Below are positions 11,151-21,219 of a stretch of 37,864 bases of DNA, in pieces. A program made the position numbers and the translations under genes. The notes under the pieces are model-generated. The model ran no database searches, was not told the origin of the DNA, and worked only from the letters and a program-made list of their open reading frames with translations. Numbering within the stretch: position 1 is the stretch's first letter; each line of letters starts with the position of its first letter. Source of the DNA: Deltaproteobacteria bacterium (GTDB taxonomy: Bacteria; Desulfobacterota; Desulfobacteria; Desulfobacterales; QNYZ01); the NCBI GenBank assembly GCA_003973265.1, contig QNYZ01000069.1, positions 1-37,864 of the forward strand, given 5' to 3'.

Positions 11151-12908
11151 CTATTTGTTGGCAATGGGCACACGGATACTCTCGACAAGCTTCTGGATTC
11201 TCTCGGGCGGGGGTTCCGTATTTCTCGAAACCACGAAGGCGACCAGAAAGTTAATGCATGCACCGACGAAACCGAAAGCCTGGGGTTTGATCCCGAACAG
11301 CCAGTAGTCCACATTATCCGGGAGCATGGCCGTGGATTTAAAGAAAAACCATCCTTTAAACACAAAGATATATACCAGCGTGGTGCCCAGACCGCAAAGC
11401 ATGCCGGCGATGGCCCCTGTGCTGTTCACCCGTTTTGAAAAGATCCCCATCATAATGGCCGGGAAGATGGAAGATGCCGCCAGGCCAAAGGCCAGGGCAA
11501 CCACCTGGGCGGCAAAACCCGGTGGGTTTAGCCCCAGATAGCCGGCAACGAGAATGGCACATCCGATGGCAATACGAGAATAGAGCAGCTCTTTTTTATC
11601 ATCGATATCCGGCATCAGCCAGCCTTTCAACACATCGTGAGAAACAGCGGTGGCAATGGCAAGCAGCAGTCCGGCCGCGGTTGAAAGGGCCGCGGCAACG
11701 CCGCCTGCTGTCACCAGCGCAATTACCCAGTATGGCAATCCGGCGATTTCAGGATTGGCAAGAACCATGATATCCCTGTCAACCTTCACCATTTCATTGC
11801 CTTTCCAGCCATAGGATGCCGCTTTTTTCATGTTTTTCTCATTATAGTACTGGATGCGGCCATCGCCGTTTTTATCTTCAAACTTTAAAAGGCCGGTTTT
11901 TTCCCAGCTCTTAAACCAGCTGGGTACTTTCGCATATTCGATATTCCCATCCGGACTTCCAATCTCTCCGATCTGGATGGTATGCATCAGGTTCATGCGG
12001 GCCATGGCTCCCACCGCCGGTGCCGTGGTGTAAAGAAGCGCGATAAAAACAAGAGCCCATCCAGCGGATGAACGGGCGTCCTTTACCTTGGGGACGGTAA
12101 AAAAGCGCATAATTACATGGGGCAGCCCGGCCGTACCGATCATCAACGACATCGTTAAAAACAGCATATTCGTTGTTGACATCTTCTGGGCCGTGTATTG
12201 CGCAAACCCAAGGTCTGTCAGAATTTTATCCAGGTTATCGAGAAGATACATGCCATTTCCGTTGCTCATGGCACTGCCAAGACCCAATTGCGGAATCGGT
12301 ACGCCCGTCAAGGTCATTGAAATGAATATGGCCGGAACCGTATATGCAAAAATAAGCACACAATACTGGGCGATCTGGGTATTGGTCACGCCTTTCATGC
12401 CGCCGAAAACCGCATAGATGAATACGATGATCATTCCGATAACAATCCCATTGGCAAAGGAGATGTCGAGGGAGCGGGAAAAGACCACCCCGATTCCCTT
12501 CATCTGGCCGATCACGTAGGTGACGGAGGCGGTCACCAGGCAGAGGACGGCAACCATCCTTGCTGTATTGGAATAGTACCTTTCACCGATAAACTCTGAG
12601 ACGGTAAATTTTCCGAATTTTCTCAGGTAGGGAGCCAGAAGCATGGCCAGAAGACAATAGCCGCCGGTCCAGCCCATTAGATAAACCGATGCATCATACC
12701 CTAAAAAGGCGATCAGGCCCGCCATTGAAATAAAAGAGGCGGCCGACATCCAGTCTGCGCCGGTGGCCATACCATTGAGAACCGGATGAACGCCTTTACT
12801 GGCAACATAAAACGCGCTGGTGTCTTTTGCTTTCGAACGAATCGCAATAACAATATATAGCAGAAACGATGCTCCAACAATAAGATATGTCCAGGCTTTT
12901 AAGCTCAT
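11151..12908 (-). CDS. Sodium:solute symporter, VC_2705 subfamily (acetate permease-like large subunit)
   Basis: A 585-residue inner-membrane transporter of the SSS family with about 13 hydrophobic helices. Signature segments are GADWMSAASFISMAG (50-64), RYYSNTARMV, GGMKGVTNTQIAQY and GLPHVIMRFFTVP. The family uses a Na+ (or proton) gradient to import small carboxylates; acetate or a related acid is inferred from the neighbouring acetyl- and acyl-CoA synthetases. Between two helices (about 311-390) is a soluble insert carrying the EF-hand-like loop DKNGDGRIQYYN (345-356). AAAAGGAGA lies before the ATG. The DUF4212 gene ends 12 bases upstream and is the small subunit. A terminator follows the stop. 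Symbol actP is avoided because this subfamily is distinct from E. coli ActP. Confidence 0.92.
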   Translation of the reverse strand: MSLKAWTYLIVGASFLLYIVIAIRSKAKDTSAFYVASKGVHPVLNGMATGADWMSAASFISMAGLIAFLGYDASVYLMGWTGGYCLLAMLLAPYLRKFGKFTVSEFIGERYYSNTARMVAVLCLVTASVTYVIGQMKGIGVVFSRSLDISFANGIVIGMIIVFIYAVFGGMKGVTNTQIAQYCVLIFAYTVPAIFISMTLTGVPIPQLGLGSAMSNGNGMYLLDNLDKILTDLGFAQYTAQKMSTTNMLFLTMSLMIGTAGLPHVIMRFFTVPKVKDARSSAGWALVFIALLYTTAPAVGAMARMNLMHTIQIGEIGSPDGNIEYAKVPSWFKSWEKTGLLKFEDKNGDGRIQYYNEKNMKKAASYGWKGNEMVKVDRDIMVLANPEIAGLPYWVIALVTAGGVAAALSTAAGLLLAIATAVSHDVLKGWLMPDIDDKKELLYSRIAIGCAILVAGYLGLNPPGFAAQVVALAFGLAASSIFPAIMMGIFSKRVNSTGAIAGMLCGLGTTLVYIFVFKGWFFFKSTAMLPDNVDYWLFGIKPQAFGFVGACINFLVAFVVSRNTEPPPERIQKLVESIRVPIANK

Positions 12909-12920
12909 TTTTATCTCCTT

Positions 12921-13178
12921 TTATTCTTCTTCAACGCCAAATTCACGATCCAGCTTTGCCATTCGGTTGGAATAGAAAAAAATCAACGCCACAAAGACGT
13001 ATATTGACCCCTGCTGCGCAAACCAGAATCCCAACTTGTATCCCCCAATTGAAATCGCATTCAGCGGATGAACCAGAATAATTCCGAACCCGAAAGAAAC
13101 GACAAACCATACAATTAAGCATCCGATGACCAGCCTGATATTGCGACGCCAGTATTCCTCCCTTGACTTTTCACCCAT
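12921..13178 (-). CDS. DUF4212 small subunit of the sodium:solute symporter
   Basis: An 85-residue protein with two membrane helices (about 16-36 and 51-68) and the family features YWRRNIRLVI, the short loop HPLNAISIGGYKLGFWFAQQG, and FFYSNRMAKLDREFGV at the C-terminus. This is the small partner (TIGR03647 type) that is nearly always encoded just ahead of VC_2705-type symporters, as it is here. A good AAGGGAGG ribosome site lies eight bases before the ATG. Its exact role in the transporter is not established to my knowledge. Confidence 0.92.
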   Translation of the reverse strand: MGEKSREEYWRRNIRLVIGCLIVWFVVSFGFGIILVHPLNAISIGGYKLGFWFAQQGSIYVFVALIFFYSNRMAKLDREFGVEEE

Positions 13179-13217
13179 GGTCTTTCCTCCCTTGGTAATA
13201 AGTTAATAAACGCTGTT

Positions 13218-13273
13218 CACTAAATTAAACAGGCTCATACTTTTCGTATGCCACTAAATTTTCATGTTGTCAA
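13218..13273 (-). promoter_or_regulatory. Candidate promoter/operator of the symporter operon
   Basis: On the minus strand TTGACA (13273-13268) has a weak partner CATACG (13250-13245) after 17 bases. That -10 falls in the inverted repeat CATAC-ttttc-GTATG (13236-13250), and the nine-base direct repeat CACTAAATT occurs on each side (13218-13226 and 13252-13260). A poor -10 with symmetrical sequence around it would suit an activated promoter. The 331-base region 13179-13509 otherwise holds only AT-rich DNA and the divergent promoter. Confidence 0.35.
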
Positions 13274-13410
13274 GATACTATTTGGTTTTTCTTTAGCGAT
13301 ATACAACGAAAAATTTTTTTACCCGATACGATAAAAATTTATTTATTCATTTACTGAAAATGATTCGGAGAGTCGGTTCGCTATCATAAATTATAGCTTA
13401 CTATCCGTTC

Positions 13411-13459
13411 TTGACATGATCGGGCAGGTTTGAGTATATATCTGGCGCAAGATATCTTG
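13411..13459 (+). promoter_or_regulatory. Promoter with adjacent 12-bp palindrome
   Basis: TTGACA (13411-13416), 18-base spacer, TATATA (13435-13440). The perfect palindrome CAAGATATCTTG (13448-13459) begins seven bases past the -10, where transcription should start, which is a typical repressor-operator position. It would drive the gene at 13510. Confidence 0.5.
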
Positions 13460-13509
13460 ATCTTGTTAACAGTGCCCCGGCGCGGGTATAAAACAGAAAA
13501 TTTAACAGC

Positions 13510-14064
13510 ATGCCAAAAAAATTTGCATTTTCCTTAATTGTTTTGTCGACGATTGTTTACGGCAGTATATTCTTGATGGCCAATCATTATGGAACCGGTT
13601 TTTTTGATGAAATTCTGATTCAGCTGAACCGGATGACGCTCAACCTGTCTAAAAAACAGGAAGTAGATCAAACCAGGCTCATACTCAAAACCATTTTAGA
13701 GAACGAACATCCCCCGGCCAGCTGGAATTCCCTGATTGCCCGCAGCCGGCAAAAAGACCACAAGGAACTGTTTTACTATTATAAAATATGGTCCATTAAA
13801 TCGAAGCTGAGCCTTAAAGATATAAGCCGATCATACCCGATCTTTGAATCCAATAAGGATCATTACACCCTTATCAACATGCGTTACGGCAACACGAAAC
13901 CGGTATTGCAGTTTCCCTTCTTCAAAAATAAAGCCGGAAAGCTTGTCGCGGGCCTGTTTTTCCCCATCAATGAGGCCCCCATGTCGGCCGACTATAACAA
14001 CGATAAAATAATCAATTACGAGGATGTCGTCCTTGCCCGGAAGAGGGAACATAAGGCCATATAA
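13510..14064 (+). CDS. Membrane-anchored protein with C-terminal dockerin-like calcium loop
   Basis: Not recognised as a known family. The 184-residue product has a Lys-rich start and one hydrophobic helix (about 5-24), which would act as an uncleaved anchor or signal peptide, leaving the rest outside the cytoplasm. A basic, helical middle follows. Near the end, DYNNDKIINYED (161-172) has acidic or Asn residues at positions 1, 3, 5 and 12 and Ile at 8, the layout of an EF-hand/dockerin half-repeat. No clear ribosome site precedes the ATG. It lies between the symporter operon and acs, each with its own promoter. A role in the acetate locus is only suggested by position. Confidence 0.7.
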   Translation: MPKKFAFSLIVLSTIVYGSIFLMANHYGTGFFDEILIQLNRMTLNLSKKQEVDQTRLILKTILENEHPPASWNSLIARSRQKDHKELFYYYKIWSIKSKLSLKDISRSYPIFESNKDHYTLINMRYGNTKPVLQFPFFKNKAGKLVAGLFFPINEAPMSADYNNDKIINYEDVVLARKREHKAI

Positions 14065-14131
14065 TGGCTTATTCCCCATGCGGCTCACCTGCTGACCGTA
14101 TTTCCAGATGATCAAACTCAACTCCAGGTTT

Positions 14132-14174
14132 CCGGTGACGTGCCACGTGGCGTTGCTTTTAAGTAAATCACCGG
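14132..14174. promoter_or_regulatory. Nested inverted repeats upstream of acs
   Basis: CCGGTGA (14132-14138) and TCACCGG (14168-14174) form a seven-base inverted repeat that encloses the perfect palindrome GCCACGTGGC (14142-14151). The block ends 18 bases before the predicted acs -35. It could be an activator or repressor site; a role as 3' structure of the preceding gene is possible but there is no T-tract. Confidence 0.45.
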
Positions 14175-14192
14175 GTATGAATGAAAAATTTC

Positions 14193-14220
14193 TTGACAGG
14201 TACCCGCCAAATATTTTATT
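14193..14220 (+). promoter_or_regulatory. Predicted promoter for acs
   Basis: TTGACA (14193-14198), 16-base spacer, TTTATT (14215-14220). The -35 is perfect and the -10 is 4/6. The leader to the acs start would be about 120 bases and AT-rich. Confidence 0.45.
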
Positions 14221-14345
14221 GAACCATAAATATTAAATTGCATTCAATTTTTATTGCATTATTGAATCCCATGGGTGCCTTATCGGGAAAGCAGGGTGCC
14301 TGGGTCCTTTCAAAGCAAACATCCATCTAAAAAAGGAGGAGTCTC

Positions 14346-16388
<2,043 letters not shown>

Positions 16389-16459
16389 CCTTCATTCTGT
16401 CCGGGTTGTATTCCCCGCCGCATGTGGCGTTAAAGACCGGGGAAATCCTTTCATCAATA

Positions 16460-16480
16460 CCCCGCCCGCCTGTGGCGGGG
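16460..16480. other. GC-rich hairpin between the two acyl-CoA synthetase genes
   Basis: CCCCGCC (16460-16466) pairs perfectly with GGCGGGG (16474-16480) around a seven-base loop. A related but weaker copy, with CCCCGCC followed by TGTGGCG, lies at about 16414-16430. No T-run follows, so it may attenuate read-through or stabilise the upstream message. It could also be a copy of a dispersed palindromic repeat. Confidence 0.5.
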
Positions 16481-16525
16481 TCGTTTAGTGTCAACGCAAT
16501 GAGACAGACGGTAAAGGAGGAAAAA

Positions 16526-18439
16526 ATGGCCAACCCTTATGAAATTGCATTTGAGCGATCCATCAGGGATCCTGACGGATTCTGGGGGGAAGCGGCGGAA
16601 AGCGTCCATTGGTATAAAAAATGGGATACGGTCCTCGATGATTCCAATAAACCCTTTTATCGATGGTTTAAAGGGGGTGAAATAAATACCTGTTATAACG
16701 CACTGGATCGTCATATTGAGACCGGCCGGGGAGATCAGGCCGCCCTGATTTATGACAGCCCCGTGACCGATACCATCCAAACGTATACCTTTTCAGAGTT
16801 AAGAGACGAAACCGCCGGGTTTGCCGGTGTTCTGGCGGACCTGGGTGTCCAAAAAGGGGATCGGGTATTAATCTATATGCCTATGATTCCCCAGGCGGCG
16901 ATGGCCATGCTGGCCTGTGCCCGTATCGGCGCCGTTCATTCCGTGGTTTTCGGGGGGTTTGCCGCCAATGAACTGGCCACCCGGATCAACGACGCCAAAC
17001 CCAAAATCATTGTGTCAGCTTCCTGCGGCATCGAAGTGACCCGCGTGATTCCGTACAAACCGCTGCTGGATGAAGCGATCAAGATGGCCAACGCCGATTC
17101 CCGTCCGGACAAATGTGTAATTTTTCAACGTTCCCAGGCATCGGCGGAAATGATGGATGGCCGCGATGTGGACTGGGCAGAAGCCATGGCTTCGGCGCGG
17201 CCCCACGACTGCGTACCGGTGGCGGCCACGGACCCTTTATATATCCTCTATACTTCCGGAACCACCGGCGAACCCAAAGGTGTGGTCCGCGACAACGGCG
17301 GTCATGTTGTTGCCCTGAACTGGACCATGAAAAATATTTATAACGTGGATGCCGGAGATGTCTATTGGGCTGCATCGGATGTCGGCTGGGTCGTGGGCCA
17401 TTCGTATATTGTCTATGGCCCGCTGTTTCGGGGATGCACCACGGTTTTATTCGAGGGCAAGCCGGTCGGCACTCCCGATGCCGGTGTGTTCTGGCGGGTG
17501 ATTTCCGAGCATCAGGTCAAATGCATGTTTACCGCGCCCACGGCCTTTCGCGCCATCAAACGGGAAGACCCCAACGCTGAACTGATGAAAAAATATGACC
17601 TGTCGAAGTTTGAATCTCTCTTTCTGGCCGGTGAGCGGCTCGACCCGGATACGCTGCACTGGGCAGAAAAAGCGCTGAATGTACCGGTTATCGATCACTG
17701 GTGGCAAACTGAAACCGGATGGGCGATTTGTGCCAACTGTCTCGGGCTGCATTATTTTCCGGTTAAGGAGGGATCTCCAACCAAACCGGTACCTGGATGG
17801 AATGTGCAGGTGGTCAATACGGATAATCAAGCCGTACCTGCAGGTGAGATCGGCGCGCTGGTTGTCAGGCTGCCTCTGCCGCCGGGGAGTCTGCCGACCT
17901 TGTGGAATAACGACCAGCGGTATATCGATTCGTATCTCGACGAATTCCCCGGGGCTTACAAGACTGCCGACGCCGGGTTTATTGATGAAGACGGGTATGT
18001 ATTTGTCATGTCACGCACCGACGACATCATCAATGTCGCCGGCCATCGCCTCTCTACCGGTGCCATGGAAGAGATCCTGGCCGATCATCCCGACGTGGCC
18101 GAATGTGCCGTTCTCGGCGTGGCCGACCAATTGAAAGGGCAGATTCCGGTGGGCTTCATGGTCTTAAATGCCGGGGTGACCCGGGATAAAAATGAGATCA
18201 TCAAGGAAGTGATTCAGGCCGTTCGGGATCGTATCGGCCCGGTCGCATCGTTCAAAACGGCGACGGTGGTGGGGCGGCTGCCGAAAACCCGTTCGGGCAA
18301 GATTCTGCGGGGTACCATTCAGAAAATTGCCGATAATCAACCGTACAAGGTTCCCGCGACGATTGATGACCCCACCATCCTGGGAGAAATGAAGGAAGCC
18401 CTGGTCGAAATTGGCTATGCCAAAACCGGGAACGATTAG
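16526..18439 (+). CDS. prpE: PrpE/ACSS3-like acyl-CoA synthetase (propionyl-CoA synthetase)
   Basis: A second AMP-forming enzyme, 637 residues from the start at 16526, which is preceded by AAAGGAGG; the frame is open 40 codons further but without support. It has YTSGTTGEPKG, DHWWQTETGW and the catalytic lysine K592 in KTRSGKILRG. Features that separate it from Acs are RSIRDPDGFWGEAA at the N-terminus and VVRLPLPPGSLPTLW in the middle, both typical of PrpE and vertebrate ACSS3. Propionate or another short acid is therefore the likely substrate. It is downstream of acs with a GC-rich hairpin between, so it may be partly uncoupled from acs. Confidence 0.85.
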   Translation: MANPYEIAFERSIRDPDGFWGEAAESVHWYKKWDTVLDDSNKPFYRWFKGGEINTCYNALDRHIETGRGDQAALIYDSPVTDTIQTYTFSELRDETAGFAGVLADLGVQKGDRVLIYMPMIPQAAMAMLACARIGAVHSVVFGGFAANELATRINDAKPKIIVSASCGIEVTRVIPYKPLLDEAIKMANADSRPDKCVIFQRSQASAEMMDGRDVDWAEAMASARPHDCVPVAATDPLYILYTSGTTGEPKGVVRDNGGHVVALNWTMKNIYNVDAGDVYWAASDVGWVVGHSYIVYGPLFRGCTTVLFEGKPVGTPDAGVFWRVISEHQVKCMFTAPTAFRAIKREDPNAELMKKYDLSKFESLFLAGERLDPDTLHWAEKALNVPVIDHWWQTETGWAICANCLGLHYFPVKEGSPTKPVPGWNVQVVNTDNQAVPAGEIGALVVRLPLPPGSLPTLWNNDQRYIDSYLDEFPGAYKTADAGFIDEDGYVFVMSRTDDIINVAGHRLSTGAMEEILADHPDVAECAVLGVADQLKGQIPVGFMVLNAGVTRDKNEIIKEVIQAVRDRIGPVASFKTATVVGRLPKTRSGKILRGTIQKIADNQPYKVPATIDDPTILGEMKEALVEIGYAKTGND

Positions 18440-18637
18440 CGGTGCAGGAAATTATTTTCAAACATGTCCAGATCATCAGGATGAAATCCTTTTGCCCCCT
18501 TTACAAACAGGTATAAAAAGGGGAAAATACCCTCTTTGTTTTTAACGGGGGGGCAGGGGATTTCAGTCGTATTTTACGATCCATTTTATTCTCTTTCGAA
18601 GTGCTTTGTCTGCCCACCGATGGTAAGGAAAGCAACG

Positions 18638-19012
18638 ATGCCGAAGACTGTTCTTATCGTAGACGATGAGCCCAATATCGTGGTGCCCATTGAATTTTTA
18701 ATGGAACAAAACGGGTATTCCGTACTGGTGGCCGGAAGCGGCGAAGAAGCCCTGGAGGTTATCGCCAAGCATAACCCGGATCTGGTATTATTGGATATTA
18801 TGCTTCCCGGTATCGACGGGTACGAGGTGTGTGAGATTATCCGCCTGGACCCGAAGTGGAAAAATATTAAAATTATTTTTTTAACCGCCAAGGGAAGGGA
18901 TGTGGATGTGGCCAAAGGGATGGTCCTGGGTGCGGACGCCTATGTTATCAAGCCGTTTTCGAACGCCGACATAATTGAAAATGTAAAAAAACTGCTCGAC
19001 GATTCCCCATGA
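18638..19012 (+). CDS. Stand-alone CheY-like response receiver
   Basis: A 124-residue receiver domain without an output domain. It has the acidic pair D9-D10 (LIVDDEP), the phosphorylation site D53 (VLLDIMLPG), T83 (FLTAKG) and K105 (YVIKPFS), so all catalytic residues of the fold are in place. The start at 18638 is preferred over an upstream frame because AAGGAAAG lies before it and the first strand starts there. Its stop overlaps the start of the next gene by four bases (ATGA), which argues that the two proteins act together. With no DNA-binding domain it must signal by protein contact. The 198 bases before it hold no other gene I can support. Confidence 0.93.
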   Translation: MPKTVLIVDDEPNIVVPIEFLMEQNGYSVLVAGSGEEALEVIAKHNPDLVLLDIMLPGIDGYEVCEIIRLDPKWKNIKIIFLTAKGRDVDVAKGMVLGADAYVIKPFSNADIIENVKKLLDDSP

Positions 19013-21186
19013 ACCGTACGTATAAAACGGGTTGGTTCGTTTTTATTTCTTTTATCTTTCCCCTGCTTTTTTTCGGTATCATCGTTTTTATTTTCTGGTG
19101 GCTTTTACCGCCATCGGAAAAACGCCTGATTACCGGTATTCCCTTCCTCCACCTTAAATATTTCCTGGGAGCCATCGGTGTCTTGTTGCTTGGACTGGGC
19201 TTGATCCTGGAGTGGCTGTGGTACCGGTATGTGCTGCCTGTGAGCCGGTTGAGTGTTGAAGCCGCGCTGATCAAGTCGAGCAATCCCGCCCACCGCATCG
19301 AACCTTCCGGCAGCCCGGATTTGCAAAAATTATGCAGAATTATCAACGAATGGGCGTCACAGCGCGAATCGGAACAGGCCGATATCGAAACCAGGATCAC
19401 TAAGGCCCGATCCGAATCCGAGACTCAGAAAAATATCCTGGCGGCGTTCATGGCTGAATTGCCCGAAGGCGTCATTATCTGCAACGCATCCGGTAAAATG
19501 CTCTTTTATAATAAGCAGGCCAAGCTGTTATTTGCCGCACGGCCGAATGATATTGATCCCAAACGACACCGGCCAGAACGATCGTATCAATTTGTGGGGC
19601 TCGGTCGGTGGATTAACGATGTGATTGATCCCCACCTGGTTCAGCATGCAGTCGATGAAATTAAATCAAAACTGGAGAAAAAAGAATCCGATATCGCCGC
19701 CTATTTTATCATCAGTCAAAGCGATCGGATGCTGAGAGTGGAAGCTGTCCCGATTTTGGATCACCTGCGTGAATTTTCCGGATTTGTTCTCATCTTTTAC
19801 GATATCACCGCAGCATTACAGGTTGACGGCCGGGCTCAGTTTCTCTGGCAAACCCTGACACACGATGTCCGGTCTGCCGTCACCAGCATTCGTTCCGCCA
19901 TTGAAACAATCCTTGCGTATCCCGATATGGCCGCTGATCGAAAAAAACGGCTCGAACATCTGATTCACGACGAAACGCTCACTCTCGGAAAAACACTTGA
20001 CGATACGATGAAGGAATATCGTGGCTGCTGTACGGATAGCCGGTGGCCACTGGTGTTTATCAAGGACCGGAACCTGATCAACCTTCTCGAAAAAAAAATA
20101 TCTGAAAAACCGGGTTTTGAACTGACAGTCGCCCCCTCCCGGCCGTCCATGGGGTGGGTGCGGGTCGACACCTATTCGATGACATTGGCGCTGATGTTCA
20201 TGATCAATCAGATAAAACAGGCCACCGGGGTGAATCGATTTACGCTTCAACTCAAAAAATCGGGTCAATTTATCGGCCTTGATATTATCTGGAAAGGGGC
20301 GGCGATAAAAATTGAACATTTAAAAAAATGGCAGGATCAACCGGTTGTGGTAGACAATGAGCGGCTCGCCTTTTCACTCAAGGAGGTCATGGGGTATCAT
20401 CATATGGATATCGGCTCGTATCCGGGCAAGGACGACGCAACCTTGCCGCATATTCGGATTTTTATGCCGGTTTTTACGTCCCCCGAACCGGTCCGGAAAA
20501 GAAGTGTTGCCATTCTTCCCGAAAGCCGGCCGGAATTTTTCGATTTTGACCTTTTCCACCAGGCGGGGCAGGATGCGGAAGTTGATCGCCGCCGCCTGGA
20601 CGAACTGAGCTATACCGTCTTTGATACGGAAACGACCGGGCTTGATATCAGCAATGGAGACAAGATTGTCTCTATCGCCGCCGTTCGAATCGTTAATGCG
20701 AAAATATTGATGGATGAACAGTTCAACCAGCTGGTCAACCCCGGACGGAAAATTCCGGCGACATCGACCGAATACCATGGAATCACCGATGATATGGTTA
20801 TTGATCAGCCGGTTGTCGAAGACGTTTTGCCCCGGTTTTACCGTTTTGTCGATGAAACCGTGCTGGTGGCGCACAATGCCGCCTTTGATATGCGGCTGCT
20901 GGAAATTAACGAGCCGTATACCGGCCTTAAATTTGACAATCCCGTGCTCGATACGCTTCTGCTTTCAGCAGTGGCGCACCCGTCGCTGGCCGATCATGAT
21001 CTCGAGCACATTGCCAAACGGCTGGGGGTCAAGGTACGGGACCGGCACACGGCCCTGGGTGATGCCATTACAACTGCCACGATATTCCTGAAGCTTATTC
21101 CGATATTGGCCCAGATGGGGATTTTCACTTTGAAGGATGCCCGGGACGCTTCACAGCAGACTTATTATGCAAGATTGAAGTACTGA
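19009..21186 (+). CDS. Membrane PAS/degenerate histidine-kinase protein fused to a DnaQ-type 3'-5' exonuclease
   Basis: A 725-residue protein with two membrane helices (about 9-33 and 50-72), a linker, a PAS domain (about 145-270), a dimerisation helix with the H-box-like LTHDVRSAV (H285), a poorly conserved ATPase-like region (about 350-490) and a C-terminal DEDDh exonuclease (about 533-705). The exonuclease keeps all catalytic residues: D539 and E541 in FDTETTGLD, D627 in HNAAFDMR, H680 and D685 in HTALGD. In the kinase part the DxGxG and GxGxG nucleotide boxes are not visible, so kinase activity is doubtful. Homologous exonucleases annotated as Pol III epsilon-like accompany VC_2705 symporters in other bacteria. 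The fusion to a sensor is the striking part. It is coupled to the receiver gene. Confidence 0.85.
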   Translation: MNRTYKTGWFVFISFIFPLLFFGIIVFIFWWLLPPSEKRLITGIPFLHLKYFLGAIGVLLLGLGLILEWLWYRYVLPVSRLSVEAALIKSSNPAHRIEPSGSPDLQKLCRIINEWASQRESEQADIETRITKARSESETQKNILAAFMAELPEGVIICNASGKMLFYNKQAKLLFAARPNDIDPKRHRPERSYQFVGLGRWINDVIDPHLVQHAVDEIKSKLEKKESDIAAYFIISQSDRMLRVEAVPILDHLREFSGFVLIFYDITAALQVDGRAQFLWQTLTHDVRSAVTSIRSAIETILAYPDMAADRKKRLEHLIHDETLTLGKTLDDTMKEYRGCCTDSRWPLVFIKDRNLINLLEKKISEKPGFELTVAPSRPSMGWVRVDTYSMTLALMFMINQIKQATGVNRFTLQLKKSGQFIGLDIIWKGAAIKIEHLKKWQDQPVVVDNERLAFSLKEVMGYHHMDIGSYPGKDDATLPHIRIFMPVFTSPEPVRKRSVAILPESRPEFFDFDLFHQAGQDAEVDRRRLDELSYTVFDTETTGLDISNGDKIVSIAAVRIVNAKILMDEQFNQLVNPGRKIPATSTEYHGITDDMVIDQPVVEDVLPRFYRFVDETVLVAHNAAFDMRLLEINEPYTGLKFDNPVLDTLLLSAVAHPSLADHDLEHIAKRLGVKVRDRHTALGDAITTATIFLKLIPILAQMGIFTLKDARDASQQTYYARLKY

Positions 21187-21219
21187 ACAGATGCATTCAG
21201 GATAACGGCATTCAACGAT

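Noticed and set aside
16406..16525. 40-residue N-terminal extension of the PrpE-like enzyme
   Set aside because: The extension covers the GC-rich hairpin and has no ribosome site, while AAAGGAGG lies directly before the ATG at 16526.
18490..18530. CCCCTTT...AAAGGGG hairpin between prpE and the receiver gene
   Set aside because: Large loop and no T-run, so I do not call a terminator.
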